Shown: positions 1-7,670, counted from the first letter of the stretch. The stretch is DNA of 18,372 bases from Streptosporangiaceae bacterium (GCA_030045215.1 JASIBJ010000373.1:1-18372), one strand, 5' to 3'. A program made the numbers and translations. Notes: generated by a model from the sequence alone, not told the origin.

Positions 1-409
1 CCAGTCGCACTCGACCTCCAACGTCTGCAACGTCGCACAGGCTGCCGCTCTGGCGGCTGTTTCCGGCGACCTGTCCGCGGTAGCGGAGATGCGCACCGCG
101 TTCGACCGGCGGCGTCAGGTCATGACCTCGATGCTGAACGACGTGCCCGGCGTGGTCAGCCCGCTACCCGAGGGCGCGTTCTACTGCTACCCATCGGTCA
201 AGGGCGTGCTGGGCAGGGAAATAGCTGGCCGCCGCCCGGCCACCTCCAACGAGCTGGCCGAGGTGCTGCTCGACGAGGCAGACGTCGCGGTCGTGCCAGG
301 TGAGGCGTTCGGCACCAACGGCTACTTCCGGCTGTCGTGCGCGCTCGGGGACGCAGACCTCGAGGAGGGCATTACCAGGCTCGCGAAGCTACTCAGCACG
401 GCCCGCTAG
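1..409 (+). CDS. Aspartate-type aminotransferase, class I/II, 3' end (partial)
   Basis: The gene enters the window already open; the first whole codon is at base 2 and the stop is TAG at 407-409, leaving about 135 C-terminal residues. The visible start [13 protein letters not shown] matches the stretch that follows the PLP-lysine region in fold-type I aminotransferases of the AspC/PatA group. Downstream come a conserved [13 protein letters not shown] strand (ALPEGAFY type) and a C-terminal [15 protein letters not shown] segment, which carries the arginine (in FRLS) that binds the substrate alpha-carboxylate in this family. These enzymes move an amino group between aspartate or similar amino acids and 2-oxo acids in the cytoplasm. 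The catalytic lysine lies outside the window, so substrate cannot be narrowed. The adenosine deaminase gene follows after 62 bases on the same strand, so co-transcription is plausible. Confidence 0.9.
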   Translation, partial: QSHSTSNVCNVAQAAALAAVSGDLSAVAEMRTAFDRRRQVMTSMLNDVPGVVSPLPEGAFYCYPSVKGVLGREIAGRRPATSNELAEVLLDEADVAVVPGEAFGTNGYFRLSCALGDADLEEGITRLAKLLSTAR

Positions 410-471
410 CGGCCGGCGAGCCCGGACCGGGCGTAAAGGCCGGCCGCCGATCGGGCTGGCACACTGGCGTG

Positions 472-1491
472 ATGGCCCGGCCAGTCGCCGCCCTCCCCAA
501 GGCACATCTGCACCTGCATTTCACCGGCTCCATGCGGCACGCCACGCTGGTCGAGCTGGCCGCCCTGCACGGTGTCCACCTCCCGGAGGCACTGGCCGAA
601 GACTGGCCGCCGCAGCTGTCCGCCGCCGACGAGCGCGGCTGGTTCCGCTTCCAGCGGCTTTATGACATCGCCAGGTCGGTCGTGCGCACACCGGACGATG
701 TGCACCGCATGCTCCTGGAGGCCGCAGAGGACGAGTGCGCCGACGGATCGGGCTGGCTCGAGCTCCAGATCGATCCTTCCGGCTATGCCGCCAGGTTCGG
801 CGGGCTCACGCCGACGCTCGAGCTGGTGCTGGAGGCCGCGGCGCGAGCCCAGGAGGCGAGCGGCGTCGGGATCGGGATCATCGTCGCGGCCAACCGCACC
901 AAGCACCCACTGGAGGCGCGCACACTGGCCCGGCTCGCCGCGGCCTATGCCGGCCGCGGCGTAACCGGGTTCGGGTTGAGCAGCGACGAACGCCGCGGCA
1001 TGGTCGCGGAGTTCGCCCCGGCCTTCAGGATTGCGGCGAGGGCGGGCCTGCGGCTTGTCCCGCACGGTGGCGAACTAGTCGGCCCGGCTAGCGTCCGCGC
1101 CTGTCTCGACGAGCTTCATGCCGACCGGATTGGGCACGGCGTCACCGCTGCCTGCGAGCCGGAACTGCTGCACCAGATCGCGGTCGCCGGGGTCACCCTC
1201 GAGGTCTGCCCGATCTCGAATGTCGCCCTCGGCGTCGCCGCCAGTCCTCAGGACGTACCGCTGCGAGCGCTGCTCGACGCCGGGGTTCTGGTTGCGCTCG
1301 GCGCGGATGACCCGTTGCTGTTCGGGCCGCGGCTAGCCGCACAGTATGAACTGGCCAGGAGGGCACATGGCCTGACGGATGACGAGCTAGCCAACCTGGC
1401 CCGAATATCGGTTCGCAGCTCCGCCGCGCCTGCCGGCCTGCAGCAGAAGCTGACGGCCGGGATCGACGATTGGCTGGCTAACGGCGACTGA
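472..1491 (+). CDS. add: Adenosine deaminase family amidohydrolase
   Basis: A 339-aa cytoplasmic metal-dependent deaminase of the ADA family, expected to convert adenosine to inosine in purine salvage. Visible motifs: LHLHFTGS (zinc ligands H14 and H16), PHGGE (H188 zinc ligand, E191 catalytic acid), RIGHG (H212), LEVCPISN, and GADDP (D269 zinc ligand, D270). The length fits the bacterial family (about 330-350 aa). The open frame extends further upstream, to 337, but that part overlaps the aminotransferase. ATG 472 gives the typical short N-terminus before the HLHLH motif, and GTG 469 is the only near alternative. Two family positions differ from the classical enzyme: PHGGE instead of HAGE and GADDP instead of S/TDDP. 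The fold is clear but adenosine as substrate is inferred, and a related nucleoside or purine derivative is possible. The gene converges on murB. Confidence 0.88.
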   Translation: MARPVAALPKAHLHLHFTGSMRHATLVELAALHGVHLPEALAEDWPPQLSAADERGWFRFQRLYDIARSVVRTPDDVHRMLLEAAEDECADGSGWLELQIDPSGYAARFGGLTPTLELVLEAAARAQEASGVGIGIIVAANRTKHPLEARTLARLAAAYAGRGVTGFGLSSDERRGMVAEFAPAFRIAARAGLRLVPHGGELVGPASVRACLDELHADRIGHGVTAACEPELLHQIAVAGVTLEVCPISNVALGVAASPQDVPLRALLDAGVLVALGADDPLLFGPRLAAQYELARRAHGLTDDELANLARISVRSSAAPAGLQQKLTAGIDDWLANGD

Positions 1492-1539
1492 CGGGTCAGC
1501 TAGGTTCGCCGGTGGCTGTTGCGCGCTGACGGCAGGCGC

Positions 1540-2682
1540 CTACAACTGCACTCCGACCAGTACGGGCTCGTTCACCAGCTCGATGCCGAATGCATCGAGA
1601 ACGCCCTCCCTGACCTCGCGCGCGAGCGCGATCAAGCCTGCGGTGGTGCCAGACCCTGGATTAGTCAGGGCGAGCGTGTGCTTGGCTGAGATGCGCACCG
1701 CCGCGCCTTCGCCAGGAAAGCCCTTGTGGAAGCCGGACTGCTCGATGAGCCAGGCGGCCGACACTTTGACCGCCGACGCCTCGTTCCCCTCCTTCCAGTG
1801 CGGAATCCGGAGGTCAGTCCTATCGCCAGGCAACCGCGCCGCGGCCCTGGCCTCAAGATCTTCGAACTGGCGCGCCGAGATCACCGGGTTCGTGAAGAAC
1901 GAGCCGGCACTGCGCGTATCCGGGTCCGCCGGATCGAGCACCATTCCCTTGCCCCGGCGCAGCTCCAGCACGGCCTCTCGCGCGGCCGCGAGCGGTACCC
2001 GGTCACCCTCGGTGACAGCGAGCCGGCGCGCCAGCTCGGCGTACCTGATGGGGGCCGACAGCGGGTCGGCCGCGAGCCGCAACGTGACGCTGAGCACGAC
2101 GTGCCGGCCCGTCGCGGCCGCCGGGTTGAGCGCCGCCCCGCGCCCTGCACTCGCGTGTCGCTTGAACATGCTGGTCCGGTAGCCGAACTCGCACTGCGCC
2201 GCGGTCAGCAGCACGACCTGATCGAGCAGCCGGTCGTAAGCGCGCACGCCGGTGATGGTCTGGGCGACCTCCTGGCCATAGGCGTTGACGTTCTGAATCG
2301 GAGTCGCCCCGGTCACGCCGGGAATGCCGGACAGGCACTCGATCCCCGACAGGCCCTCGGCCACCGACCACTGCACGAGCTCGTCCCAGTCCTGGCCCGC
2401 CCCGACCGTCAGCTCGACCGCGTCGGCGCGGCGTGCCACGCTGATCCCGCTGCTGGCTACCTGCACCACGACGCCGGGGAATCCCTCGTCGGCCACCACC
2501 AGGTTGCTGCCGCCGCCGAGAACCAGTACCGGCTCGCCCTCGGCGTCGGAGTCCCTGACCAGGGCGACCAGCTGATCGTCGCTGTCGGCGGCGGCGAACC
2601 GGGCGGCCGGACCGCCGAGGCGCAGTGTCGTGTAGTCCGCCAGCAGTACTTGCTCCGTGACGTCCACCAGGCAAAACCCCAT
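1540..2682 (-). CDS. murB: UDP-N-acetylenolpyruvoylglucosamine reductase MurB
   Basis: A 380-aa FAD enzyme that reduces UDP-GlcNAc-enolpyruvate to UDP-MurNAc with NADPH, the second committed step of peptidoglycan precursor synthesis in the cytoplasm. Seen in order: an N-terminal FAD-binding domain with TTLRLGGPA and VLGGGSN (residues 55-60), the GIPGVTGATPIQNVNAYGQE segment (residues 119-138), YRTSMFK with R169, the substrate-domain SAGSFFTNP (S261 is the proton donor), and the C-terminal NEPVLVG with E372. The tyrosine in YRTS and the full-length third domain place it with type I MurB. The start is uncertain: ATG 2682 has no good ribosome binding site, and GTG 2667 would remove five residues. 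It lies 168 bases downstream of the GT4 gene on the same strand and converges on the deaminase gene with a 48-base gap. Confidence 0.96.
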   Translation of the reverse strand: MGFCLVDVTEQVLLADYTTLRLGGPAARFAAADSDDQLVALVRDSDAEGEPVLVLGGGSNLVVADEGFPGVVVQVASSGISVARRADAVELTVGAGQDWDELVQWSVAEGLSGIECLSGIPGVTGATPIQNVNAYGQEVAQTITGVRAYDRLLDQVVLLTAAQCEFGYRTSMFKRHASAGRGAALNPAAATGRHVVLSVTLRLAADPLSAPIRYAELARRLAVTEGDRVPLAAAREAVLELRRGKGMVLDPADPDTRSAGSFFTNPVISARQFEDLEARAAARLPGDRTDLRIPHWKEGNEASAVKVSAAWLIEQSGFHKGFPGEGAAVRISAKHTLALTNPGSGTTAGLIALAREVREGVLDAFGIELVNEPVLVGVQL

Positions 2683-2850
2683 TTAGACCGGAACGAGGCG
2701 GCACCGTGCCCGGCCTCGGCCGCCTGCCCGAGTCCGCCGAGCCGGGGAAAGCGGCAGGGCAAGTCAAGCATGCTGCCCGGACTTGCCCGGCCTGGACGTC
2801 GCGCCAGCCGGCCAGCGCGGACCCTCCCGGCTATCCGGGGGCCCGGGGTC
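2683..2850. other. Intergenic gap between GT4 gene and murB
   Basis: 168 bases between the stop of the GT4 gene and the murB start. A short stem CCCGG-CTAT-CCGGG at 2826-2839 lies 12 bases past the GT4 stop and could weakly terminate, but it has only 5 bp and no U-run. No clear promoter hexamers for murB were found. Confidence 0.35.
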
Positions 2851-4077
2851 TTACGCGTTGACCGCCACGGCCTCGAGCTCTTCCTCGGCTTCGCCCTCCG
2901 CGGCTTCCTCGGCGGCGGCGCGGCCTGGCAGGCAGCGCTCGTAGGCGGCGGACGTCTCGCGGCCGATTCGATCCCAGGAATACCGCGACCGGGCCCGATC
3001 GGCGGCGGCGATCCCGAAGGCGGTCAGGAGCGCGGGCGTAGCCAGCAGCCGCCGGAGCCGGTGCGCCAGCATGCCAGCGTGGTCGGGGGCGATGAGCAAG
3101 CCGGTCGTGCCGTCGATCACGGCATCGGCGTGCCCGCCCACCGCGGACACGATGACCGGCGTGCCGCAGGCCATCGCCTGAATCGCGGCGGTACCTGACG
3201 GCTCGTACGGCGCTGCGCTGATGACCACGTCAGCCGACCGCAGCAGTGCCGCCAGCCGCGCCGGGCCGAGTTCGCCCGCGAAGGTCAGCCGGCTGCGGAC
3301 CTTCAGTTCCGTTGCCAGCTGGGCCAGCTCGCGGAACGGCCCGGTCCTCGGCAGCTGCCGGCCGCCGGGACCGCCGGCTATGACCAGCTCGGCCCCTGGC
3401 ACCTGCGCCATCGCCCGGACAACCGCGCGCAGCCCCGGCGCCTGGTCCGATCCGGCCACGGCGACAAGCCGGACCTTGCCGGAGCGCGTCGCGCGCTTGC
3501 CGTCCGGCGTGAAGACGTCGGTGTCCACTCCGGCCGGGATCACCCTGATCGCGGGCCTGGGCACCGCCATCCTCGCCAGATCAGCGGCCTCGTCGGACGA
3601 GCTGGCCAGGACGGCGGCCGCCTTGCGGCCGATGAGGGTTTCGAGGCGCATCCGGCTGGCGCAGACGTTGATACCGCCGTGGCGGCGCTCCGCGGCGGCC
3701 AGGGAACCGAAGGTCTGCACGATCGGGATATCCGTGCCGCGGACGGCGCCGAGAGCGGCCAGGCCGCCGACCCAGCCAAACGCGTGTACGACATCCGGCC
3801 TGTTCACCTGCCACTGAGCGGCCAGACGGGCCGCCATCTCCGGCATGTGGCGGGCGGCCTGTTCCTCGCTCAGGTCCCTGGCGGGCCCGGCGGGCACGTG
3901 CTCAATGGAGACGCTGCGGCCGAGCACGGCGGTCTGCGGTGACGTCCCGTCGTTGCGAGCGTACAGAGTGACGCGGTGCCCCTGGCTGGCCAGTGCGCGA
4001 GCGAGGTAAGCGGGACGATCGCTGCGATCCGCGGTTGGCGCGAGGGGGTTGCGTGCCGTGATGAGCGCGATCCTCAT
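2851..4077 (-). CDS. Glycosyltransferase family 4 (GT-B fold)
   Basis: A 408-aa protein with an N-terminal acceptor domain (MRIALITARNPLAP..., the donor-independent Rossmann half) and a C-terminal nucleotide-sugar domain that starts near the linker VIPAGVDTDVFTP. The GT4 signature region EPSGTAAIQAMACGTPVI (about residue 290) and the preceding RSADVVISAAPYEPSG place it with retaining sugar-nucleotide transferases. The C-terminus carries an Ala/Glu-rich acidic tail (AAAEEAAEGEAEEELEA). ATG 4077 is preceded by a strong AGGAGG seven bases upstream, which fixes the start. Members act at the cytoplasmic face in glycolipid, polysaccharide or mycothiol-type synthesis; donor and acceptor cannot be read here. 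In the EX7E motif the second glutamate is replaced by glutamine (E-PSGTAAI-Q), which is unusual and may change catalysis. It sits between murB and a stress sigma gene. Confidence 0.9.
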   Translation of the reverse strand: MRIALITARNPLAPTADRSDRPAYLARALASQGHRVTLYARNDGTSPQTAVLGRSVSIEHVPAGPARDLSEEQAARHMPEMAARLAAQWQVNRPDVVHAFGWVGGLAALGAVRGTDIPIVQTFGSLAAAERRHGGINVCASRMRLETLIGRKAAAVLASSSDEAADLARMAVPRPAIRVIPAGVDTDVFTPDGKRATRSGKVRLVAVAGSDQAPGLRAVVRAMAQVPGAELVIAGGPGGRQLPRTGPFRELAQLATELKVRSRLTFAGELGPARLAALLRSADVVISAAPYEPSGTAAIQAMACGTPVIVSAVGGHADAVIDGTTGLLIAPDHAGMLAHRLRRLLATPALLTAFGIAAADRARSRYSWDRIGRETSAAYERCLPGRAAAEEAAEGEAEEELEAVAVNA

Positions 4078-4151
4078 CTGGATGCCTCCTGGTAGTCGTC
4101 GCTGTCGTCACCGCGCAACCACCAGGGGCTAAGAGTCCTGCAGACACAAGA

Positions 4152-4185
4152 AAGCACACCCTCTGTGCTTACGCCATGACGGCGT
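4152..4185 (-). terminator. Tandem stem-loop terminator of the sigma factor gene
   Basis: Two adjacent hairpins about 100 bases past the sigma stop codon. Read on the minus strand, the first is ACGCC-GTCAT-GGCGT (4171-4185). The second is AAGCACA-GAGGG-TGTGCTT (4152-4170), followed directly by a T-rich run (TCTTG after TT). The second has a 7-bp perfect stem plus U-tract, making it the most canonical Rho-independent terminator in the window. It also insulates the sigma gene from the GT4 gene downstream. Confidence 0.7.
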
Positions 4186-4283
4186 GAGGGCGTGCCTGCG
4201 TCATAGACATCGCTTTACGTTTGGTGCCCGGCCGGATCGGGCTCAAACCGGGGCGCCGGAAGTTTCTGGGCCCGGCCGGGTCC

Positions 4284-5096
4284 TCAGCTCGGCCCGGCCA
4301 CCACTGGCGGCTCGACCAGTTGCTCACGGAGGTAGCCGATGGCCTCGGCCAGCAGCCTGGATACGTGCATCTGCGAGATGCCAAGCCGCGCGCCGATCTC
4401 GGACTGGGTCATGTTGCCGTAGAACCGCATCAACAGCATCTGCTGTTCCCGGTCCGGCAGCCCGCGCCAGTGCGTCCACACCGACTGCATGTCGATGACG
4501 TGCTCGAGCTGCGGGTCCTCAATTCCGATCAGGTCGCCCAGGCTTGCGGTCCCGTCCTCGCTCGCCAGCGGCGAGTCGAGCGACGCGGTGTGGAAGGCCA
4601 GGTCGGCCTGCCGCGCCTCGCGCACGTCGTCCTCGCTGATCTCCAGGCGGTCGGCCACCTCGGCATCGGTCGGCGTCCGGCGGAGCCCCGAGGTCAACTC
4701 GGCGCTCGCGTTCCTGATCTCCAGCCGGAGCTCTTGCAGCGACCGCTTCACATGCACGTGCCAGCGCTTGTCCCTGAAGTGGCGTTTGATCTCGCCGCTC
4801 ACGCACGGCTGCGCGTAGCTGGCCAGGCTGGTCCCGACGGCCGGGTCGAAGTTGTTGATCGCCTTCAGCAGGCCGACGTAGCCAACCTGCATGAGCTCTT
4901 CCTGCTCGATGCTGTTGCGGTACCGCAGCACGCACGACCTGACGAGCGGCCGATAGCGGGTAACAAGAACCCCGCAGGCATCGTCGCGCAGGGCGGAGCC
5001 GCGCGGCATCGAGTGGACCATCGTCAGCAGGTCGGCGTCCGTGCAGTCCTGCAGCTCTTCTGACCGTTTCGGCGGGGCCGGGATGGGCACCTTCAT
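4284..5096 (-). CDS. RNA polymerase sigma factor, SigB/SigF/SigG (general stress) family
   Basis: A 270-aa group 3 sigma factor. Region 2 covers about residues 40-112, with EELMQVGYVGLLKAINNFDP and SYAQPCVSGEIKRHFRDKRW (core binding and -10 recognition). Region 3 follows from about 115 to 195 (KRSLQELRLEIR...RTPTDAEVADRLEIS). Region 4 is at about 213-262, with the helix-turn-helix MTQSEIGARLGISQMHVSRLL (-35 recognition). The frame is open for 86 more codons upstream, but ATG 5096 has an AGGAG site six bases before it and gives the family's normal length. Such factors are held by HATPase anti-sigma factors and freed by STAS antagonists; candidates for both lie at 14161 and 13557. An autoregulatory-looking promoter lies at 5143-5166. 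The physical partner in this genome is inference. Confidence 0.95.
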   Translation of the reverse strand: MKVPIPAPPKRSEELQDCTDADLLTMVHSMPRGSALRDDACGVLVTRYRPLVRSCVLRYRNSIEQEELMQVGYVGLLKAINNFDPAVGTSLASYAQPCVSGEIKRHFRDKRWHVHVKRSLQELRLEIRNASAELTSGLRRTPTDAEVADRLEISEDDVREARQADLAFHTASLDSPLASEDGTASLGDLIGIEDPQLEHVIDMQSVWTHWRGLPDREQQMLLMRFYGNMTQSEIGARLGISQMHVSRLLAEAIGYLREQLVEPPVVAGPS

Positions 5097-5142
5097 GACT
5101 GCTCCTACGTGGCGGGAGGGGGTAGCCCGCCTGGGCGTCGGT

Positions 5143-5166
5143 ATTCCCGTGGTGCGGGTCTCAAAC
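5143..5166 (-). promoter_or_regulatory. SigB/SigF-type promoter upstream of the sigma gene
   Basis: On the minus strand GTTT (5166-5163) is followed after 14 bases by GGGAAT (5148-5143), 46 bases before the ATG at 5096. This fits the sigma-B consensus GTTT-N12-15-GGGWAW of Bacillus and is one base from the actinobacterial GGGTAT. It suggests that the sigma factor activates its own gene, as is common in this family. Confidence 0.5.
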
Positions 5167-5577
5167 ATCTGGCCCTTGCGCCACATAGCCAGAGCCGGTC
5201 GGCTGGGGTCCAGGGCAGCACGTGAAGGCCCATGGAGCACATGTCGGTCAAGAATTCGAATACACTCCATAACCAGGTCTGAAGCGCCATTGCTTCGGAC
5301 GCGATAGCGTTGTATGGAGGAGAACAAACCCGGCGGTAGCATTGCGGGGAGCAATATGCGGGCCCGGCTTTGCTATTGAGTTCGCCATGTCGGGGTATAC
5401 CCGGCAACTCTGGCGGTCGCGGGTGCGTTTGATGTCGTAGGCGGGGAGCACGCACACACCCGTGAGGGCGTGTCGCGGGCCACAACAACTTTCGAGGAAT
5501 CTGACGCAGATGCGCGCGAGGCAAGCGGGAACGCTGCCGGATAACGGTCCACCCCGGGCGGACCGGAGAGCGGCGAA
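5167..5577. other. Long divergent intergenic region with stem-loops
   Basis: About 410 bases between the sigma promoter and the esterase gene, with no convincing coding sequence and locally lower GC (roughly 5221-5345). It holds three stem-loops. One is at 5279-5298 (GAAGC-GCCATT-GCTTC core). One is at 5341-5355 (ATTGC-GGGGA-GCAAT). One is at 5545-5565 (CGGTCC...GGACCG), directly before the esterase Shine-Dalgarno GGAGAG. A perfect palindrome GGGTATACCC at 5393-5402 carries a sigma-F-like -10 hexamer on both strands but has no GTTT at the right distance. A weak GTTT-N13-GGGAGC lies at 5427-5449 on the plus strand. Confidence 0.4.
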
Positions 5578-6903
5578 ATGCTAGAGCCGCAGAGCACGTT
5601 CCTGTTCGTCGTCCTGATCGTCGTCTTTGCCGCGTTGATGTGGTGGATGATCAGGACTCGGCGTGGTGTCCTGCGCGTGGTCGCAGCGTTCGTAGCCTTC
5701 CTCGTGGCCATGCAGTTCGGGGTCATGGCCGTCAACCGGTACTTCGACTACTACCAGACCTGGGGTGCGGCGTTCGCCGACCTCACAAATGCGCCGGCCA
5801 AGACGCAGTCGACCATCTCGGCTGCCACCTTTACCAAGGGGGCACTGGGCAAATCTCTGGCAGGCCAGATCGTCTACTCCGCGCTGGCGGAGCAGAACGG
5901 TGACGCCATCGAGACGAGGATTGCGGGACCGCTCAGCCACATCACCAGAACGGTCCTCATCTACCTGCCGCCGCAGTATTTCCAGCCCGCCTACCGCACC
6001 TACCGGTTCCCGGTCATCGAGTTGATCCACGGGCAGCCGGGCGAGCCCCAGGACTGGGTGAACGTCGTCGGCGTGCAGACGATACTCAGGAACCTGGTGA
6101 ACGCCGGACAGGCTAAGCCGGCCGTCCTGGTCATGCCGGACGCGAACGGCGGCATCCGCATCTCCGAGCAGTGCCTCAACCAAGTCGACGGCCCGCAGGA
6201 CATGACCTACCTCGGCATCGACCTGCCTAATGCGATCTACCGCGACATTCCCCGGGTTCAGCCTCCCGGTTCGGCCTGGGGAATCGCCGGATACTCCGAG
6301 GGCGGCTACTGCGCGGCCAACATGGGCCTGGCGCCGATGCTCAGGGGACGGTACGGTGCTGCCGCGTCACTGAGCGGCTACTACACGCCCGAGGACAATC
6401 AGGAGCCGAACGGGCAGTACATCAACCCGTTCGCCCACAACAGGAAGCTGGAGCTGCAGAACACCCCCGACTACGAGATCTTGCACCTGCCTCCGGGTGT
6501 GCCCCTCCCGGAGTTCTGGCTCGGGGCAGGCTCGGGCGACGCGCAGGATGTGGCGGCGGGCCGATACTTCCAGGAGGAGCTGCAGATCTACCAGGCAGGC
6601 GTGCCGCTGCACCTCGCCAACGGCGGGCACACGATGGGGGTCTGGCGGGCCCAGGTTCCGCCCATGCTCGAGTGGATGACCACGCTGCTTGAGCAGAACG
6701 CGATCAAGCTGGACCAGGTCACCCGGCTCGCCGCCCAGCATGGGTGCACCAACCGCGGAACACACCCGAAGAATGATCCCGGCGCGGATACGGCCAGCCC
6801 GAGTCCGAGTGGCACGACCCCAGCGGTCTGCCACCCGAAGCCGAATACCAGGGGCCAGAAGCCGGGGATCACGGTCAAGCGCCGGGGCGGGCCCAAGACC
6901 TGA
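5578..6903 (+). CDS. Membrane-anchored alpha/beta-hydrolase, esterase D/antigen 85-like
   Basis: A 441-aa protein. Two hydrophobic segments at residues 8-25 and 31-51 would anchor it, with the catalytic domain predicted outside the membrane. The domain (about 95-375) is of the putative esterase family (PF00756 type). It has LIYLPPQYF, an HGQPGEPQDW loop, the nucleophile elbow GYSEGG (S240), a likely acid in GSGDAQD (D321 or D324) and the catalytic histidine GGHTMG (H351). The last 60 residues are rich in Pro, Thr, Ser and basic residues and look disordered. Related proteins act on esters of cell-envelope lipids or carbohydrates; the actual substrate is unknown. The start at ATG 5578 is supported by GGAGAG eight bases upstream. 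The gene has its own leader with a hairpin that abuts the ribosome binding site. Confidence 0.85.
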   Translation: MLEPQSTFLFVVLIVVFAALMWWMIRTRRGVLRVVAAFVAFLVAMQFGVMAVNRYFDYYQTWGAAFADLTNAPAKTQSTISAATFTKGALGKSLAGQIVYSALAEQNGDAIETRIAGPLSHITRTVLIYLPPQYFQPAYRTYRFPVIELIHGQPGEPQDWVNVVGVQTILRNLVNAGQAKPAVLVMPDANGGIRISEQCLNQVDGPQDMTYLGIDLPNAIYRDIPRVQPPGSAWGIAGYSEGGYCAANMGLAPMLRGRYGAAASLSGYYTPEDNQEPNGQYINPFAHNRKLELQNTPDYEILHLPPGVPLPEFWLGAGSGDAQDVAAGRYFQEELQIYQAGVPLHLANGGHTMGVWRAQVPPMLEWMTTLLEQNAIKLDQVTRLAAQHGCTNRGTHPKNDPGADTASPSPSGTTPAVCHPKPNTRGQKPGITVKRRGGPKT

Positions 6904-6911
6904 GCTCGGGT

Positions 6912-6928
6912 CGGCCTGGACGCGGCCG
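6912..6928 (+). terminator. Weak stem-loop after the esterase gene
   Basis: CGGCC-TGGACGC-GGCCG, a 5-bp stem starting eight bases past the TGA of the esterase gene, without a U-run. It lies just before a putative stress promoter (6949-6973), a sensible place for a transcription boundary, but the stem is short for such GC-rich DNA. Confidence 0.3.
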
Positions 6929-6948
6929 GGCACCACCACCCTCACCTC

Positions 6949-6973
6949 GTTTAGCCGGCGACGTTCCAGGTAC
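6949..6973 (+). promoter_or_regulatory. SigB/SigF-type promoter before the 64-aa membrane protein
   Basis: GTTT (6949-6952), 15-base spacer, AGGTAC (6968-6973). This matches GTTT-N14-16-GGGTAY at all but one base. The following gene starts at 7087, so the leader would be about 105 bases. The same layout is found upstream of four other genes in this window. Confidence 0.5.
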
Positions 6974-7086
6974 TTCTGGGCCGATCCAGGACCGGGTACC
7001 TGGCGGGCGCGAAGCCAGCCTCGCCAGGCGCCAGGGCCGGATCCGAAGGCGGTCACGGCGACCGCCACGTGACCCGGAGGACGGAA

Positions 7087-7281
7087 ATGAGAATCCTAGG
7101 TGTCCTGATCGTGGTCTGGCTGGTCATCGGCCTTTTCGCGGGCCTGCAGCGGCACTACTACGACGGCAGCGTGAGCTGCGCCAGGGCGGGAACGATTGCG
7201 GCAACCGTCGTCGCCGGTCCGCTCAACTACGTCGGCGCCAACCCCAAGGTGCACTGCTCGATACCGCAGCCGAGCAGGTAG
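7087..7281 (+). CDS. Small single-pass membrane protein (64 aa), unknown function
   Basis: I do not recognise a named function. The 64-aa product starts with a hydrophobic segment at residues 2-20 (RILGVLIVVWLVIGLFAGL), followed by QRHYYDGSVSCARAGTIAATVVAGPLNYVGANPKVHC. That part contains two cysteines (C31 and C57) that could face the outside, where they might form a disulphide, and a second mildly hydrophobic stretch. The start is set by GGAGG at 7076-7080, six bases before ATG 7087; an in-frame ATG at 7069 lacks such a site. The gene may be read from the putative stress promoter at 6949-6973 together with the winged-helix gene 92 bases downstream. Small membrane proteins of this kind are common in stress regulons of actinobacteria, but the role here is inferred only from context. 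Confidence 0.75.
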   Translation: MRILGVLIVVWLVIGLFAGLQRHYYDGSVSCARAGTIAATVVAGPLNYVGANPKVHCSIPQPSR

Positions 7282-7373
7282 TCCGCAGACCGCTAGCGGG
7301 CAGGTGCAGCGGGACCGCACCCGCCCTCCGGCCGGCCGACGATGACCACTGGCTCCTGGGGAGAGAGACGAAG

Positions 7374-7670
7374 ATGGCGCGAACACCTGAGGTACCGCAC
7401 GTTGACATGCAAGTCATCAGCGACAATATGGCCGACGTCTACGAGGCGATAGCCACCATCGAGTACTCGGGCCGTGATCCGAGTCACGCGGCCATCGCCG
7501 ACGCGACCGGCCTGCCCGCCCAGGTCCTGGACGAGAGCCTGGAAGCCATGACCCGGCTCGGCATGCTGACCACAGGCGACGGCGGCAAGGAGCGGGAGCC
7601 GGTGTACAGGCCAGCGAAGCGGGGCTGGAGCGCCCAGCCCGACCAGGCGCAAGGACAGAAGCTGTCCTGA
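7374..7670 (+). CDS. Small winged-helix DNA-binding-like protein (98 aa)
   Basis: A 98-aa basic-tailed protein. Residues 17-80 read as a helix (MADVYEAIATIEYSG), a helix-turn-helix (PSHAAIADATGLPAQVLDESLEAMTRLGML) and a short wing (TTGDGGKEREPVYRPAKRGW), the pattern of a MarR/IclR-type winged-helix domain without an effector domain. It therefore probably binds DNA or modulates another regulator; no target can be read. The start is supported by the purine-rich GGGGAGAGAG six bases upstream. It follows the 64-aa membrane protein gene by 92 bases on the same strand, with no strong terminator between them. Similar stand-alone winged-helix proteins occur in many copies in actinomycetes (recalled, not searched). 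Confidence 0.75.
   Translation: MARTPEVPHVDMQVISDNMADVYEAIATIEYSGRDPSHAAIADATGLPAQVLDESLEAMTRLGMLTTGDGGKEREPVYRPAKRGWSAQPDQAQGQKLS

Noticed and set aside
1495..1530. GTCAGC...GCTGAC as a shared terminator between the deaminase gene and murB
   Set aside because: Only 6 bp with a 24-base loop and no supporting inner stem; too weak to annotate.
1726..3198. 490-codon open frame on the plus strand across murB and the GT4 gene
   Set aside because: It is antisense to two clear genes; its translation is Arg/Gly/His-rich with no domain pattern, as expected for a mirror frame in GC-rich DNA.
5314..5379. 21-codon frame starting ATGGAGGAGAAC
   Set aside because: There is no ribosome binding site before it and the product is featureless; the GGAGGAG inside it has no start codon at a usable distance.
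5393..5402. GGGTATACCC as a divergent sigma-F promoter
   Set aside because: Both strands carry a perfect -10 hexamer, but no GTTT or GNNT lies 12-16 bases upstream on either strand. It is kept only as a palindrome.
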